Assembly (NCBI RefSeq): GCF_004363175.1
Contig: NZ_SNYR01000002.1
Coordinates: 806,001 to 870,000 of the forward strand
Source of the DNA: Maritalea mobilis
GTDB taxonomy: Bacteria > Pseudomonadota > Alphaproteobacteria > Rhizobiales > Devosiaceae
Length of the DNA: 64,000 nt
Direction of reading: 5' to 3'
A model generated the notes under the pieces. It worked only from the letters and a program-made list of their open reading frames with translations. It made no database searches and had not been told where the DNA came from. Below are positions 1-8,559 of this stretch, piece by piece. Positions within the stretch are counted from its first letter, which is position 1; each line of letters opens with the position of its first letter. A program made the position numbers and the translations under genes.

Positions 1-466
1 TGCCTTGCCATTTGGGCAGGGTTTGGGTGACGTCACCGATTTGGAGCTGAAGCACTATGCCCGGTTCAATTTCAACCGCGTCGCCAGCTGCAATTTGATC
101 CCAATGGCCCAGCATAAGTTCGCGCAATTCTGTCAGCATGGGCCACGGTTGGAGCGCGCGCTCAATCTGGTCTGCAGTCATGGGGTAAAGTTCAAATGAG
201 GTGAAGTGGAGCAATTGATTTTCGCTACACACTTCACGCCATAGGCGCCAGGTTTCGAGAAAGTTTAGCCCGGTGCCGAAGCCAAGTTCGCCGATTGCGA
301 ATTGATGCTTCTGCGTCCACCGATCTGGGATGTTGTTGGATTGGATAAAGACATAATCACATTCTAACCGCCCATCGTCGTGGGAATAGAAATGGTCGCC
401 AAATTCGGGCGAAAACGGCATATCGTTTTCGTGCCACTCCAAATCTGGTGATGTTGGCTTTGCCAT
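1..466 (-). CDS. mnmD: tRNA 5-methylaminomethyl-2-thiouridine methyltransferase MnmD, 5' part only
   Basis: The gene runs off the left edge; 155 codons are visible. The product begins MAKPTSPDLEWHENDMPFSP and continues with the glycine-rich SAM-binding loop GELGFGTGLNFLE near residues 62-74, then FELYPMTADQIERAL. This matches the DUF752/MnmC N-terminal methyltransferase family, which adds the last methyl group of mnm5s2U in the wobble position of certain tRNAs. The ATG at 466 follows GGAGAAAAGC. In many alphaproteobacteria the methyltransferase and the FAD oxidoreductase half of MnmC are separate proteins. A DadA/MnmC-like oxidoreductase lies at 7364, but whether it is the partner is only a guess. 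The family call is firm; the C-terminus cannot be judged. Confidence 0.85.
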   Translation of the reverse strand, partial: MAKPTSPDLEWHENDMPFSPEFGDHFYSHDDGRLECDYVFIQSNNIPDRWTQKHQFAIGELGFGTGLNFLETWRLWREVCSENQLLHFTSFELYPMTADQIERALQPWPMLTELRELMLGHWDQIAAGDAVEIEPGIVLQLQIGDVTQTLPKWQG

Positions 467-478
467 GCTTTTCTCCGC

Positions 479-508
479 AAAACACCCGGCTGTTACACCG
501 GGTGTTTT
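479..508 (-). terminator. Rho-independent terminator after the first TRAP operon
   Basis: A perfect 11-bp stem (479-489 pairs with 498-508) with an 8-nt loop lies 28 bases beyond the stop of the DctM gene. On the minus strand the stem ends in a short T run. It separates the TRAP operon from mnmD, which is transcribed in the same direction. Confidence 0.8.
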
Positions 509-535
509 AGGATTTATCACACGATAAGAAAAGGG

Positions 536-1840
536 CTAATCAAACATCGCATTGGGCAGCATCAGCGCGATTTCTGGGAAGATGACAATCAACGCTAAAG
601 TGGCGATCATGGCCAGCCAGAAGGGCATAATGCCTGCAAAGATGGTTTCGATTTTCACATCTTGCACCACGCTTTTCACAATGAACACATTGACGCCAAC
701 TGGAGGTGAGATCAGCCCCATTTCTAGAACGATCACCATTACGACCCCGAGCCAGATGGGATCGAAGCCCAACCCGACCACCAGCGGGAACACGATGGGC
801 AAAGTGATCACCAAGAGGGAAAGCCCTTCAATGAACATGCCCAAAATCACATAGCCCAACAGGATGAGCGCCAAAGTGCCATAAGTGCCCAATGCCAACC
901 CAGCCATAGCCGCTGCGATAGTGGCTGGCAGATGGGACAGCGCGACGAAGGGCGCGAACACGTTAGCGCCCACCAGAATGAAAAAGGCCATGCCCGTGGT
1001 TTTAAGTGTTTCGGCACTAACATCGTAAAGAGTGGCCCACGTGCATTTGCGCCGAACGATCAACATCACCAGCGCAAAGAATGCGCCGACGCCCGCCGCT
1101 TCAACAGGGGTGAACAACCCAGTGTAAATGCCGCCAATGGTGATCAACACAATACCGCCAATGCCTGTGGCCCGAAGCAAGCTTGCGAGTTTTTCTTTGG
1201 TGGTGAATTGCGGTCCGCGCGGCCCCTCTTCCGGCCAAATAAAGGTGACCACAGCAATCGCCAGCAAAAACATGGTGGTGAGCAAAATGCCGGGCAACAC
1301 GCCCGCCATAAACAGGCGACCGATGGATTCCTCGGTCAGCACCGCATAAATCACAAAGCCTGTGGACGGTGGGATCAAAATGCCCAAAGTGCCGCCTGCC
1401 GCGATGGCACCGGTGGCCAGCTTTGGCCCATAATTAAACCGCCGCATTTCAGGATAGGCCACTTTGCCCATGGTGATGGCCGAGGCGATGGATGAGCCCG
1501 ACAGTGCGGCGAAACCAGCGCAACCAAGAATGGTGGCTGCGGCCAACCCGCCCCTTAACCGTCCAATCATTTTGTGCGCTGCTTCGAACAAATCTCGGCT
1601 TAAGCCTGCAGCGGACGCTAAGTTACCCATCAAGATAAAGAGGGGAATGATGGTCAGTTCATAAACCGTGACGGTGGCAAAAACCTGCCCGCTTAGCGTG
1701 AATGCGGCGGCTTGGAAGCCGGACAAAAAGATTGTGCCGACAAAGCCAACAACTAACAGCGCCACGGCCACTGGTGCGCCCATGGCCAAAAAGACAAATA
1801 GGGCGACAAAGCCCAAAACACCATAGAGTTCTGGGCTCAT
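536..1840 (-). CDS. TRAP transporter large permease, DctM type
   Basis: This 434-residue, very hydrophobic protein is the 12-14-helix permease subunit of a tripartite ATP-independent periplasmic transporter, which drives uptake of organic acids with the sodium gradient. Family signatures visible are GSSIASAITMGKVAYPEM, GGTLGILIPPSTGFVIYAVL and the C-terminal EMGLISPPVGVNVFIV. The length is normal. Its ATG overlaps the stop of the preceding DctQ gene (ATGA), so the two are translationally coupled. With the DctQ and DctP genes upstream it forms a complete importer, divergent from a MarR gene and close to a reductive dehalogenase. I infer that it imports the dehalogenase substrate, perhaps a halogenated aromatic acid. 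Confidence 0.93.
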   Translation of the reverse strand: MSPELYGVLGFVALFVFLAMGAPVAVALLVVGFVGTIFLSGFQAAAFTLSGQVFATVTVYELTIIPLFILMGNLASAAGLSRDLFEAAHKMIGRLRGGLAAATILGCAGFAALSGSSIASAITMGKVAYPEMRRFNYGPKLATGAIAAGGTLGILIPPSTGFVIYAVLTEESIGRLFMAGVLPGILLTTMFLLAIAVVTFIWPEEGPRGPQFTTKEKLASLLRATGIGGIVLITIGGIYTGLFTPVEAAGVGAFFALVMLIVRRKCTWATLYDVSAETLKTTGMAFFILVGANVFAPFVALSHLPATIAAAMAGLALGTYGTLALILLGYVILGMFIEGLSLLVITLPIVFPLVVGLGFDPIWLGVVMVIVLEMGLISPPVGVNVFIVKSVVQDVKIETIFAGIMPFWLAMIATLALIVIFPEIALMLPNAMFD

Positions 1841-2331
1841 CGCAATAGCCTTTCCACCAGCAACAAGAGTGCGCTAAGTCCGCTGCCCGCTGCCACTGCA
1901 TAATAGGATGGACCGAACGGCAATTGCAGCAGCAAAGTGCTCTCGCCAAAGCTTGCCGCTTCCAGCGCGTTAGAGAAGGCGCGCCACGACAAATAGCTTA
2001 GAATGACCACGCCCATAATGGTGACGAGCCAATCTAAGATTTTTTGCACCGGGGCGGGCATCATATCGGTAATGGTGTCGATGGCGATAAGACGGCCCGA
2101 CATAACGCATAAGGGAAAGCTGATCGCGATGGCAAATGACAGCAGAATCTGCGCATAATCATTTGCGCCGAAGATTGGTTTGTTGAACAAGGACCGCAAC
2201 AGAGCGTCAGAGAAGGACAGCCCCATCAGAATGAAAATAAGGGCAGCACCGCAGATCACCAACGGCGCTTCAACCCAACGGCGCCAGGCAGCTTGGTGCT
2301 GCGCCGGCGCCTCCATATGTGGCTCGCCCAT
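1837..2331 (-). CDS. TRAP transporter small permease, DctQ type
   Basis: This 164-residue membrane protein has four predicted helices and the usual DctQ features, including a conserved FAIAISFPLCVMSGRLIAID stretch. It is the small membrane subunit that bridges the binding protein and the DctM permease. The gene begins at ATG 2331, four bases after the end of the DctP gene (2335), and its stop overlaps the DctM start. The substrate cannot be read from this subunit. Confidence 0.9.
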   Translation of the reverse strand: MGEPHMEAPAQHQAAWRRWVEAPLVICGAALIFILMGLSFSDALLRSLFNKPIFGANDYAQILLSFAIAISFPLCVMSGRLIAIDTITDMMPAPVQKILDWLVTIMGVVILSYLSWRAFSNALEAASFGESTLLLQLPFGPSYYAVAAGSGLSALLLLVERLLR

Positions 2332-2334
2332 GGC

Positions 2335-3351
2335 TTAGTTGCCAGCCAAAGCGTCTACAAGTGCGTGGGCATCCACGCCCTTTTCTTGCCCTACTTTATC
2401 GATGAATTGGTCCAAAGTGGCCTTCATCTTTTCGCGGAACTCAGCGTCGGCTGCACTATCAATCTCGATCACTTCCACGCCACTTTCACGTGCCAAATCC
2501 AAACCGGATTGTCCCGCTTCATAAAAGGCTTGCGCGCCGCGCAGGCTCAAATAACGCCCTGTCAGGTCAGTTAGCTTGGCTTTATGCTCATCGCTCAATT
2601 TGTCCCAGCTTGATTTGTTCATCAAAAGATAAAAGCTATCCAGCGCTGATGGGATGTTGGTGGTGACATATTTGGCGGTTTCATTGAGCTTGTAGGACCG
2701 TATGCCTGATGGCCCAATCATCACGGCGTCAATGACGCCTGTGTTCATTGCATTGTAGGTGTCAGTTGTTGGCATGGACACCGGAATGCCGCCCCATGCT
2801 TTCACCAGCTCGGCCATCACTGGATTTGGGGTGCGGATTTTCATGCCCTGCATATCTGCGACAGTGCGCACTGGCTTGTCGCGTGTGAGCAAAACAGATG
2901 GGTTGTTGGCCCAAAGTCCAAGCAGTTTTGTTTGGGCATATTCGTCTTCAATCAGTTCTAGATTATCCCAAAGCGCGTGCGTCGCGTCTGTGCCGCTCGC
3001 GAAGAGACCCGGAATGTGCACCATGGCGGTCTTGCTGAACTGATTTGGCGTATATTCAGGAATGCCGAAAACGATGTCGGCCACGCCTGTCACCACCCGT
3101 TTATATTGCTGCACCGGGCCTTTGCCCAACTCGCCTGATGGATAGATGCGAATGGTCAGTTCGCCATCAGTTGCGGCATTGAGCTGCTCAGCCAATGGGG
3201 TCATCACCCCTTGGTCCATCGGGTGCATAGATGGCATGAAATGCGCCAGCTTCAACTCTTCTGCCTGCACGGAAGCCGCACCCGCCATAAGGCCAAATGC
3301 AGCGATGCTAAAGACTGCGATTTGCCTAAATTTCTTGAATTCAACTCTCAT
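2335..3351 (-). CDS. TRAP transporter substrate-binding protein, DctP type
   Basis: The 338-residue product carries a Sec signal peptide (cleavage likely after SVQA, about residue 30) and then a DctP fold. The motif MQGMKIRTPNP contains the arginine that in this family usually holds the substrate carboxylate. A strong ribosome site (GGGGGAGAGAAA) precedes ATG 3351. It is the first gene of a DctP-DctQ-DctM operon whose promoter region is shared with the divergent MarR gene. The family predicts a carboxylate ligand. The neighbouring reductive dehalogenase suggests a halogenated aromatic acid, which is inference. Confidence 0.93.
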   Translation of the reverse strand: MRVEFKKFRQIAVFSIAAFGLMAGAASVQAEELKLAHFMPSMHPMDQGVMTPLAEQLNAATDGELTIRIYPSGELGKGPVQQYKRVVTGVADIVFGIPEYTPNQFSKTAMVHIPGLFASGTDATHALWDNLELIEDEYAQTKLLGLWANNPSVLLTRDKPVRTVADMQGMKIRTPNPVMAELVKAWGGIPVSMPTTDTYNAMNTGVIDAVMIGPSGIRSYKLNETAKYVTTNIPSALDSFYLLMNKSSWDKLSDEHKAKLTDLTGRYLSLRGAQAFYEAGQSGLDLARESGVEVIEIDSAADAEFREKMKATLDQFIDKVGQEKGVDAHALVDALAGN

Positions 3352-3394
3352 TTTCTCTCCCCCTCAATTGAATTCTGAATAGTACTTAACATAG

Positions 3395-3415
3395 GTAGTT
3401 ATCCATGTTAACTAC
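3395..3415. promoter_or_regulatory. Candidate MarR operator
   Basis: An inverted repeat GTAGTTA-N7-TAACTAC lies between the divergent DctP and MarR genes, 44 bases upstream of the DctP start. Dyads of this size and position are typical MarR-family targets. No footprint is implied. Confidence 0.5.
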
Positions 3416-3467
3416 ATAAAAGATTATGATATATGATGAGTCAACTGGTTTGTTTTGGAGGCAATCA

Positions 3468-3917
3468 TTGGCTGAAGAATTTACATTGCATAACCGCGTT
3501 GGGTTCAAAGTGACCCGGTTGGCGCGGATTATGGAAGCGAAGCTAGAAAAGCAACTCTCAGAGCATGGGGTAACCCGCCTGATGTGGTGTGTTTTGCGCG
3601 GGGTGGGCATGGAAGATGTGCGCACGCCGTCTGGCTTGGCAGAGTATATATGCATTGCGCGTCCGGCCGTTTCTCGGCTGCTACGTGACATGGAAAAGCG
3701 CGGCTTTATCGAGCGCACCGGCATCGATGACGACAAGCGCTTTCGCGACATCGCCCTGACGGAATTGGGCGAAGAGAAAATGAAGGCATGCCATGTTTTG
3801 GTGCGGGAGTTGAACGAGCATTTTGCGGGCAAATTGGACGATAAAACTTACGCAATTGTGATGAAGGCCATCGACCAGATGACCGAAGGCGAAGATGTAA
3901 AACTGATGAGACTTTAA
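3468..3917 (+). CDS. MarR family transcriptional regulator
   Basis: The protein is a 149-residue winged-helix regulator. It reads LARIMEAKLEKQLSEHGV, a recognition-helix region ICIARPAVSRLLRDMEKRG and the wing GIDDDKRFRDIALTELGE. I place the start at TTG 3468 because GGAGG lies seven bases upstream and the length then matches MarR proteins. An upstream ATG at 3426 in the same frame lacks a ribosome site. It is divergent from the TRAP operon and upstream of the reductive dehalogenase gene on the same strand. MarR proteins often respond to aromatic acids, so it probably controls both flanking units, using the dyad at 3395-3415. Confidence 0.85.
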   Translation: MAEEFTLHNRVGFKVTRLARIMEAKLEKQLSEHGVTRLMWCVLRGVGMEDVRTPSGLAEYICIARPAVSRLLRDMEKRGFIERTGIDDDKRFRDIALTELGEEKMKACHVLVRELNEHFAGKLDDKTYAIVMKAIDQMTEGEDVKLMRL

Positions 3918-4062
3918 CGCGGATCTGGGGGGATGGACGCACGTGCAAGGCAACACGAAAATCAAGCACATCAATGTGCAGGCGGCACCATTAAAAGGTG
4001 AGACAAACCATAATCAGTGCGCTGAAAAGCTGCATCCTTGCGCAGCATAAAGGGCGACTGAG

Positions 4063-7000
4063 TTGAAGTATTTTTCCAATAAGAACAGACCATTTCACCT
4101 GGGCACTTTTCCGCTTGAGCGTTTGAAGCGGACTGATAAAGCGGTGCATTTGGCCAAGCTGCCAAAGTTCGAGCAGATGCATTTCAGCTATGAAGCGGCG
4201 CCCGAAAATATCATCAATGCAATGGCAGAGGCACAAGCGATGCTGGATGCTATTCGAGATGGGCTGGTGAACAAGGCCAAGGCAGAAGTGCCGGACGATC
4301 TGGTCGAGCGCCAAAATCACCTAAAGGCCTTCGGCTATTTCTCGGATGTGGCGATGGCGGGCACTTGTGCCTTTTCGCCTGATATGATGTTGGACACGCC
4401 GTTTCGCAATCCCGGCATTGACCAATTGGCACAAAAACTGCGGACCAACCAAACAAAGTCGCTCGCCTCCGGCGTGGACATGATCATGGCGGATTTGCGC
4501 GATGCCATGAACGCACCGCCGCAAGAAATGACGCATCACCAGAACGCCCTTGTTTTTGTGGTCGAGCACCCGCGCAAAATCTGGCCTGACGAGCCGGGCG
4601 CAGCTTGGCTGAATGGCGCACAGGCGCATCGCTCTGCCCTGCGGGCCAATGAGGCAGCCGTGGTGTTGGCACAATATATGCGGCTTTTGGGCCATGACGC
4701 CCGCGCCCATTCTCACTCCACCAGCGATGTGGATTTGAATCGACTGGCTGTTGAGGCGGGTCTGGCGACGGTTGAAAATGGCTGCCTGCATAATCCATTT
4801 TTGGGGTCACACTTCTCCATCGCAGCGGTGACGACTGATTTTGACTTTGCACATGACAAACCCTTGGCACCGCTTGCCGAACAGCCAAAGTCGCAACTCA
4901 AAGGTTGGGCGTGGAAGCTCGGGTATGGCACAGGCAAAAGTGCAAAAAATGCAGATCCCTATGCCAAGCGCCGGTTTGTGGACGGGGCGCATCCGTTTGA
5001 AACGCTGAAACGAGTGGAAGAGCCGACTACCTTTATCGATGAAGATCGCGTGCCGCGCGTGCCCAAGCGCACGGACATGTTTGCCCGCTCGCTGTTTGGC
5101 GACATGGGCAAGCGCAACCAACAAGCTTCGGTCGGCGGAAAATATGTGCGCAAGTCTGCCCCTTCCATGGCCCAACGCCGGGCATTGGGTGCATTTGTTT
5201 TGTTGCAGGATGGTGAGCCTGCGCCCGCGCCGAGCACCAACACGCTGAACGCGCATAAAAATGCGGAAAACATTAAGGCGATGTCGCATTTTTTGGGCGT
5301 CGATGCTGTGGGCATTTCGCGGTGTCCTGACTGGACATGGTATTCTCACGATGCTGTGGGCGACCCGATTGACCCGCCCCATGATCAAGCCATTTCGATG
5401 GTGATCGACCAGGGCTATGACACGATGGAAGGCGCATCTGGCGACGATTGGATTGCCGTGTCGCAATCAATGCGCGCCTATCTCCGTTTTTCCATATTGG
5501 GCAGCATTGTCGCCAAGCAAATTCGCTCGCTTGGCTATGGCGCGCGGGCACACACAGTGATGGATGGTGAGGTGCTGCAACCGCCTCTCTTATTGCTTTC
5601 TGGCCTTGGTGAAGTGAGCCGCATTGGTGAAGTGATCCTCAATCCGTTTTTGGGTCCGCGGCTGAAATCTGGGGTGGTGACGACCACGCTGCCCATGACC
5701 CACGACAAGCCAATTTCCTTTGGCCTGCAGCAATTTTGTGAGAGCTGCAACAAATGCGCCCGCGAATGTCCTTCCGGGGCCATCACCGCTGGGCCGAAGC
5801 TGATGTTTAATGGCTATGAGATTTGGAAATCGGATAGCCAGAAATGCACCACCTATCGGATCACCAATGAGGGTGGCGCCATGTGTGGCCGCTGCATGAA
5901 AACATGTCCTTGGAATCTGGAAGGCATCTTTGCGGAAGCGCCGTTCCGTTGGGCGGCGATGAATATTCCCAAGGCAGCGCCCGCTCTTGCCAAGCTGGAT
6001 GATGCAGTGGGCAATGGTGAGCGGAATTTGATCAAGAAATGGTGGTGGGACATTGAGCTGCATGAAGATGGTGGCTATCGCCCAACGCCGCACAAGGTGA
6101 ATGAGCGCGATCTGCAAAAGGATTTGGACCTAAAATTTGAGGATCAAACCCTAGCGGTTTACCCCGCCAATTTGGCACCGCATCCTTGGCCGTTCCCCTT
6201 CCCCATGGATCGAGAAAAGGGCATTGAAGCCTATCAGGCGATGATCACAGCGGATCAATATAAGGCGAAGCTGGCGCGGGGCGAAACTGATGGGCTGGCG
6301 CACGAGTATCATATTGAGGGCGACGCCCCAGTGATCCGGGTGCAGATCAGTAAAGCCAAGGCGATGACCGATGGCGTTACCAAATATGAGTTTAAAACGC
6401 TGGATGGCACGCCCCTGCCCGAATGGACTGCGGGCGCGCACCTGGACATTGTGGTGGCCCCAGAGTTCTTGCGGCAATATTCCATGTCCGGCGATCCGGC
6501 AGACAATTCAAAATATCAGATCGGCGTGTTGCGCGAAGATGAAGGGCGCGGCGGGTCGCAATTGCTGCATCGCATCTTCACGGAAGGGCGGAAGATTTTT
6601 ATCTCCAAGCCGATCAATCATTTTCCTTTAGAAGAACAAGCCAGCAAGAGCTTTTTGATGGGCGGCGGCATTGGGGTGACCCCGATGATCGCCATGGCCC
6701 ATCGTCTGCACGCGATTGGCGCGGACTTTGAGCTGCATTATTGCTGCTCATCTCGCAAAACTGCAGGATTTATGAATGATCTGGCGCAGTTTGAATGGGC
6801 GGATCGGGTGCATTATCACTTTAGTGATGAGGGCACGCGGGCCGACCTTGATGCGATTTTGAAAGACTATCAGCCGGGGCAACATGTTTATTGTTGCGGG
6901 CCGGACCGGTTTATGGCCGGGGTGATGGAAAGCGCTGAGCGGCAGGGCTTTGCCGAGGAAGAACGACATCTTGAATATTTCAATGTGCCGGAACTGCCCG

Positions 7001-7278
7001 AATATGAAAATCATCCTTTCACGCTGAAACTGGCCAAGTCGGGGCGCGAATTTGTGGTACCAGCGGATAAATCCGCCACGGATGTGCTGCAGGAAAATGG
7101 CGTTCAGATTGACGTGAAATGTTCAGACGGGATTTGCGGCGTGTGCAAATGCGGCATTGTTTCCGGCGAGGTGGAACATCGCGATTTTGTGCTGTCGAAA
7201 AAACAGCAAGCGACCAGCGTGATCCTTTGTCAATCGCGCGCAGCGAAAGCGGGTGGTGTGTTGGAAGTTGATTTGTAA
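4063..7278 (+). CDS. rdhA: Self-sufficient reductive dehalogenase (RdhA) fused to an FMN/NAD(P)H/[2Fe-2S] reductase
   Basis: This 1071-residue cytosolic fusion belongs to the catabolic, oxygen-tolerant BhbA/NpRdhA type of cobalamin-dependent dehalogenase. Residues 1 to about 690 hold two related halves: LLGHDARAHS...NPFLGSHF...DFAHDKPL (first) and LGYGARAHT...NPFLGPRL...MTHDKPIS (second). Two ferredoxin-type motifs follow: Cys 559/562/565/569, and Cys 595 with Cys 608/611/615. Residues of about 745-965 form a phthalate-dioxygenase-reductase module (RQYSMSG for flavin, GGGIGVTPM and CCGPDRFM for nucleotide). The last 90 residues are a plant-type [2Fe-2S] domain (Cys 1020/1025/1028 and a late Cys). 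There is no Tat signal and no rdhB anchor gene. The start is TTG 4063; an in-frame stop at 4048 rules out a longer form. The substrate is unknown; neighbours suggest halogenated aromatic acids. Confidence 0.9.
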   Translation: MKYFSNKNRPFHLGTFPLERLKRTDKAVHLAKLPKFEQMHFSYEAAPENIINAMAEAQAMLDAIRDGLVNKAKAEVPDDLVERQNHLKAFGYFSDVAMAGTCAFSPDMMLDTPFRNPGIDQLAQKLRTNQTKSLASGVDMIMADLRDAMNAPPQEMTHHQNALVFVVEHPRKIWPDEPGAAWLNGAQAHRSALRANEAAVVLAQYMRLLGHDARAHSHSTSDVDLNRLAVEAGLATVENGCLHNPFLGSHFSIAAVTTDFDFAHDKPLAPLAEQPKSQLKGWAWKLGYGTGKSAKNADPYAKRRFVDGAHPFETLKRVEEPTTFIDEDRVPRVPKRTDMFARSLFGDMGKRNQQASVGGKYVRKSAPSMAQRRALGAFVLLQDGEPAPAPSTNTLNAHKNAENIKAMSHFLGVDAVGISRCPDWTWYSHDAVGDPIDPPHDQAISMVIDQGYDTMEGASGDDWIAVSQSMRAYLRFSILGSIVAKQIRSLGYGARAHTVMDGEVLQPPLLLLSGLGEVSRIGEVILNPFLGPRLKSGVVTTTLPMTHDKPISFGLQQFCESCNKCARECPSGAITAGPKLMFNGYEIWKSDSQKCTTYRITNEGGAMCGRCMKTCPWNLEGIFAEAPFRWAAMNIPKAAPALAKLDDAVGNGERNLIKKWWWDIELHEDGGYRPTPHKVNERDLQKDLDLKFEDQTLAVYPANLAPHPWPFPFPMDREKGIEAYQAMITADQYKAKLARGETDGLAHEYHIEGDAPVIRVQISKAKAMTDGVTKYEFKTLDGTPLPEWTAGAHLDIVVAPEFLRQYSMSGDPADNSKYQIGVLREDEGRGGSQLLHRIFTEGRKIFISKPINHFPLEEQASKSFLMGGGIGVTPMIAMAHRLHAIGADFELHYCCSSRKTAGFMNDLAQFEWADRVHYHFSDEGTRADLDAILKDYQPGQHVYCCGPDRFMAGVMESAERQGFAEEERHLEYFNVPELPEYENHPFTLKLAKSGREFVVPADKSATDVLQENGVQIDVKCSDGICGVCKCGIVSGEVEHRDFVLSKKQQATSVILCQSRAAKAGGVLEVDL

Positions 7279-7363
7279 TCAGTGGGGCGCATACGCATTT
7301 ATGGGCAGCTTTATCCAATGAAGCCTTGTCAATTTGGGAAATATCTGGTCATTGCCTGATGCT

Positions 7364-8479
7364 ATGGAAAGATTTGACCTGATTATTATTGGCGGCGGCA
7401 TTGTTGGGCTTTGGAGCGCTTATTTTGCGGCCAAACGCGGACTGAAAACAGTGCTGGTGGAAGAGCATGGCATTGCCGCCGGCGCGAGCGGCGGGCTTTT
7501 GGGGGCATTGATGCCCCACACGCCAGATCGCTGGAATGCCAAAAAGCAATTTCAGTTTGAAGCACTGACGCAATTGCCAAGCCTTGTGGAAGAGTTGGAA
7601 AGCCGCACCGGCCAGCAAGTTGGCTATCGCCGGGTTGGACGTATCGCGCCGCTGCTGAAAGAACATCACATAAAAGATGTGACTGAACGCACAGCAGGTG
7701 CACAGGAGTTTTGGCAATCTGCGACGGGCAATTTTGCCATGAAGCATATGGAAGCTGGCCTGGCGGAAAATTGGCCTGCTGCCGCTGCAATGCCATTTGG
7801 AGTGGCGGTTGATAATCTGAGTGCACGCCTTGCGCCCCGCAAATTGATCATGGCGCTGGCGGGCGCATTGCACGGCAGCATCGACATGCGCTTTGGCACC
7901 CGCGCCGCCTTTTTAGGCGAACAACAGGTGACCTTAGGCGATGGCAGTGTTTTGCATGGCGACAAAATTTTGGTGAGCGCCGGGCTGGCTAGCTTTGATA
8001 TGCTGCGCCCTTATGCCCCGACCATCGCAGGACGCGGGGTGAAAGGCCAAGCGGCGGTGTTGGGCACCAATTTGGACCCGAATTTGCCGATTATATATTC
8101 TGACGGTGTTTACTTGATTGTACATGATGACGGCACCACTGCCATTGGCTCGACAAGCGAAAAAGAATTTAGTGCCGGTCGCGAAACCGATCATTTGCTG
8201 GATGAGGTCATCGAAAAAGCACGAGCGCTTAGCCCATTGATTAAAGACGCGCCCGTGATTGAACGTTGGGCAGGTGTGCGACCACAGGCACAAGGCCGTG
8301 ATCCACTGGTTGGCGCGTTGCCAGAAAAAGAATGGCTTTATGTGGCCACGGGCGGTTTCAAAATCAGCTTCGGGATTGCCCATTTGATGGCACAATCCGT
8401 TTTGGGCTGCATTTGCGCGGACGCAACAGCGCCTGAAATACCAGAACCATTTCAACCCATCCACAGATTAAGCGCATGA
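7364..8479 (+). CDS. FAD-dependent oxidoreductase of the DadA/ThiO/MnmC-C superfamily
   Basis: The 371-residue product opens with a dinucleotide-binding fold (LIIIGGGIVGLWSAY, then VLVEEHGIAAGASGGLLG) and ends with the family's GVRPQAQGRDPLVGALPE region and the flavin-contacting ATGGFKISFG. I start it at ATG 7364 because the Rossmann strand begins three residues later; a TTG ten codons upstream is possible. It oxidises a C-N bond in an amino acid or a modified base. Candidate roles are D-amino-acid or glycine oxidation, or the oxidoreductase step of tRNA wobble-uridine modification together with MnmD, whose gene lies 7 kb away. It starts 85 bases after rdhA; co-transcription is possible. Confidence 0.75.
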   Translation: MERFDLIIIGGGIVGLWSAYFAAKRGLKTVLVEEHGIAAGASGGLLGALMPHTPDRWNAKKQFQFEALTQLPSLVEELESRTGQQVGYRRVGRIAPLLKEHHIKDVTERTAGAQEFWQSATGNFAMKHMEAGLAENWPAAAAMPFGVAVDNLSARLAPRKLIMALAGALHGSIDMRFGTRAAFLGEQQVTLGDGSVLHGDKILVSAGLASFDMLRPYAPTIAGRGVKGQAAVLGTNLDPNLPIIYSDGVYLIVHDDGTTAIGSTSEKEFSAGRETDHLLDEVIEKARALSPLIKDAPVIERWAGVRPQAQGRDPLVGALPEKEWLYVATGGFKISFGIAHLMAQSVLGCICADATAPEIPEPFQPIHRLSA

Positions 8480-8559
8480 TATTTGCGGCAGAAAAATCAT
8501 CTGTGATAGGATTCACTTTTAGGGCCGCGTGGGGCGAGGCCCAATAGCAGGAAGTATAA

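Noticed and set aside
932-1495. A 187-codon plus-strand frame
   Set aside because: Shadow of the DctM gene; no ribosome site and no recognisable sequence.
3918-4062. Possible cobalamin riboswitch before the B12-dependent dehalogenase gene
   Set aside because: The 145-base leader is too short and shows none of the conserved B12-box elements; only a small GCTGC/GCAGC repeat is visible.
4063-6000. QueG (epoxyqueuosine reductase) as an alternative to RdhA
   Set aside because: QueG is about 350-380 residues without flavin and [2Fe-2S] modules; the duplicated N-terminal domain and the C-terminal reductase fit the catabolic RdhA class.
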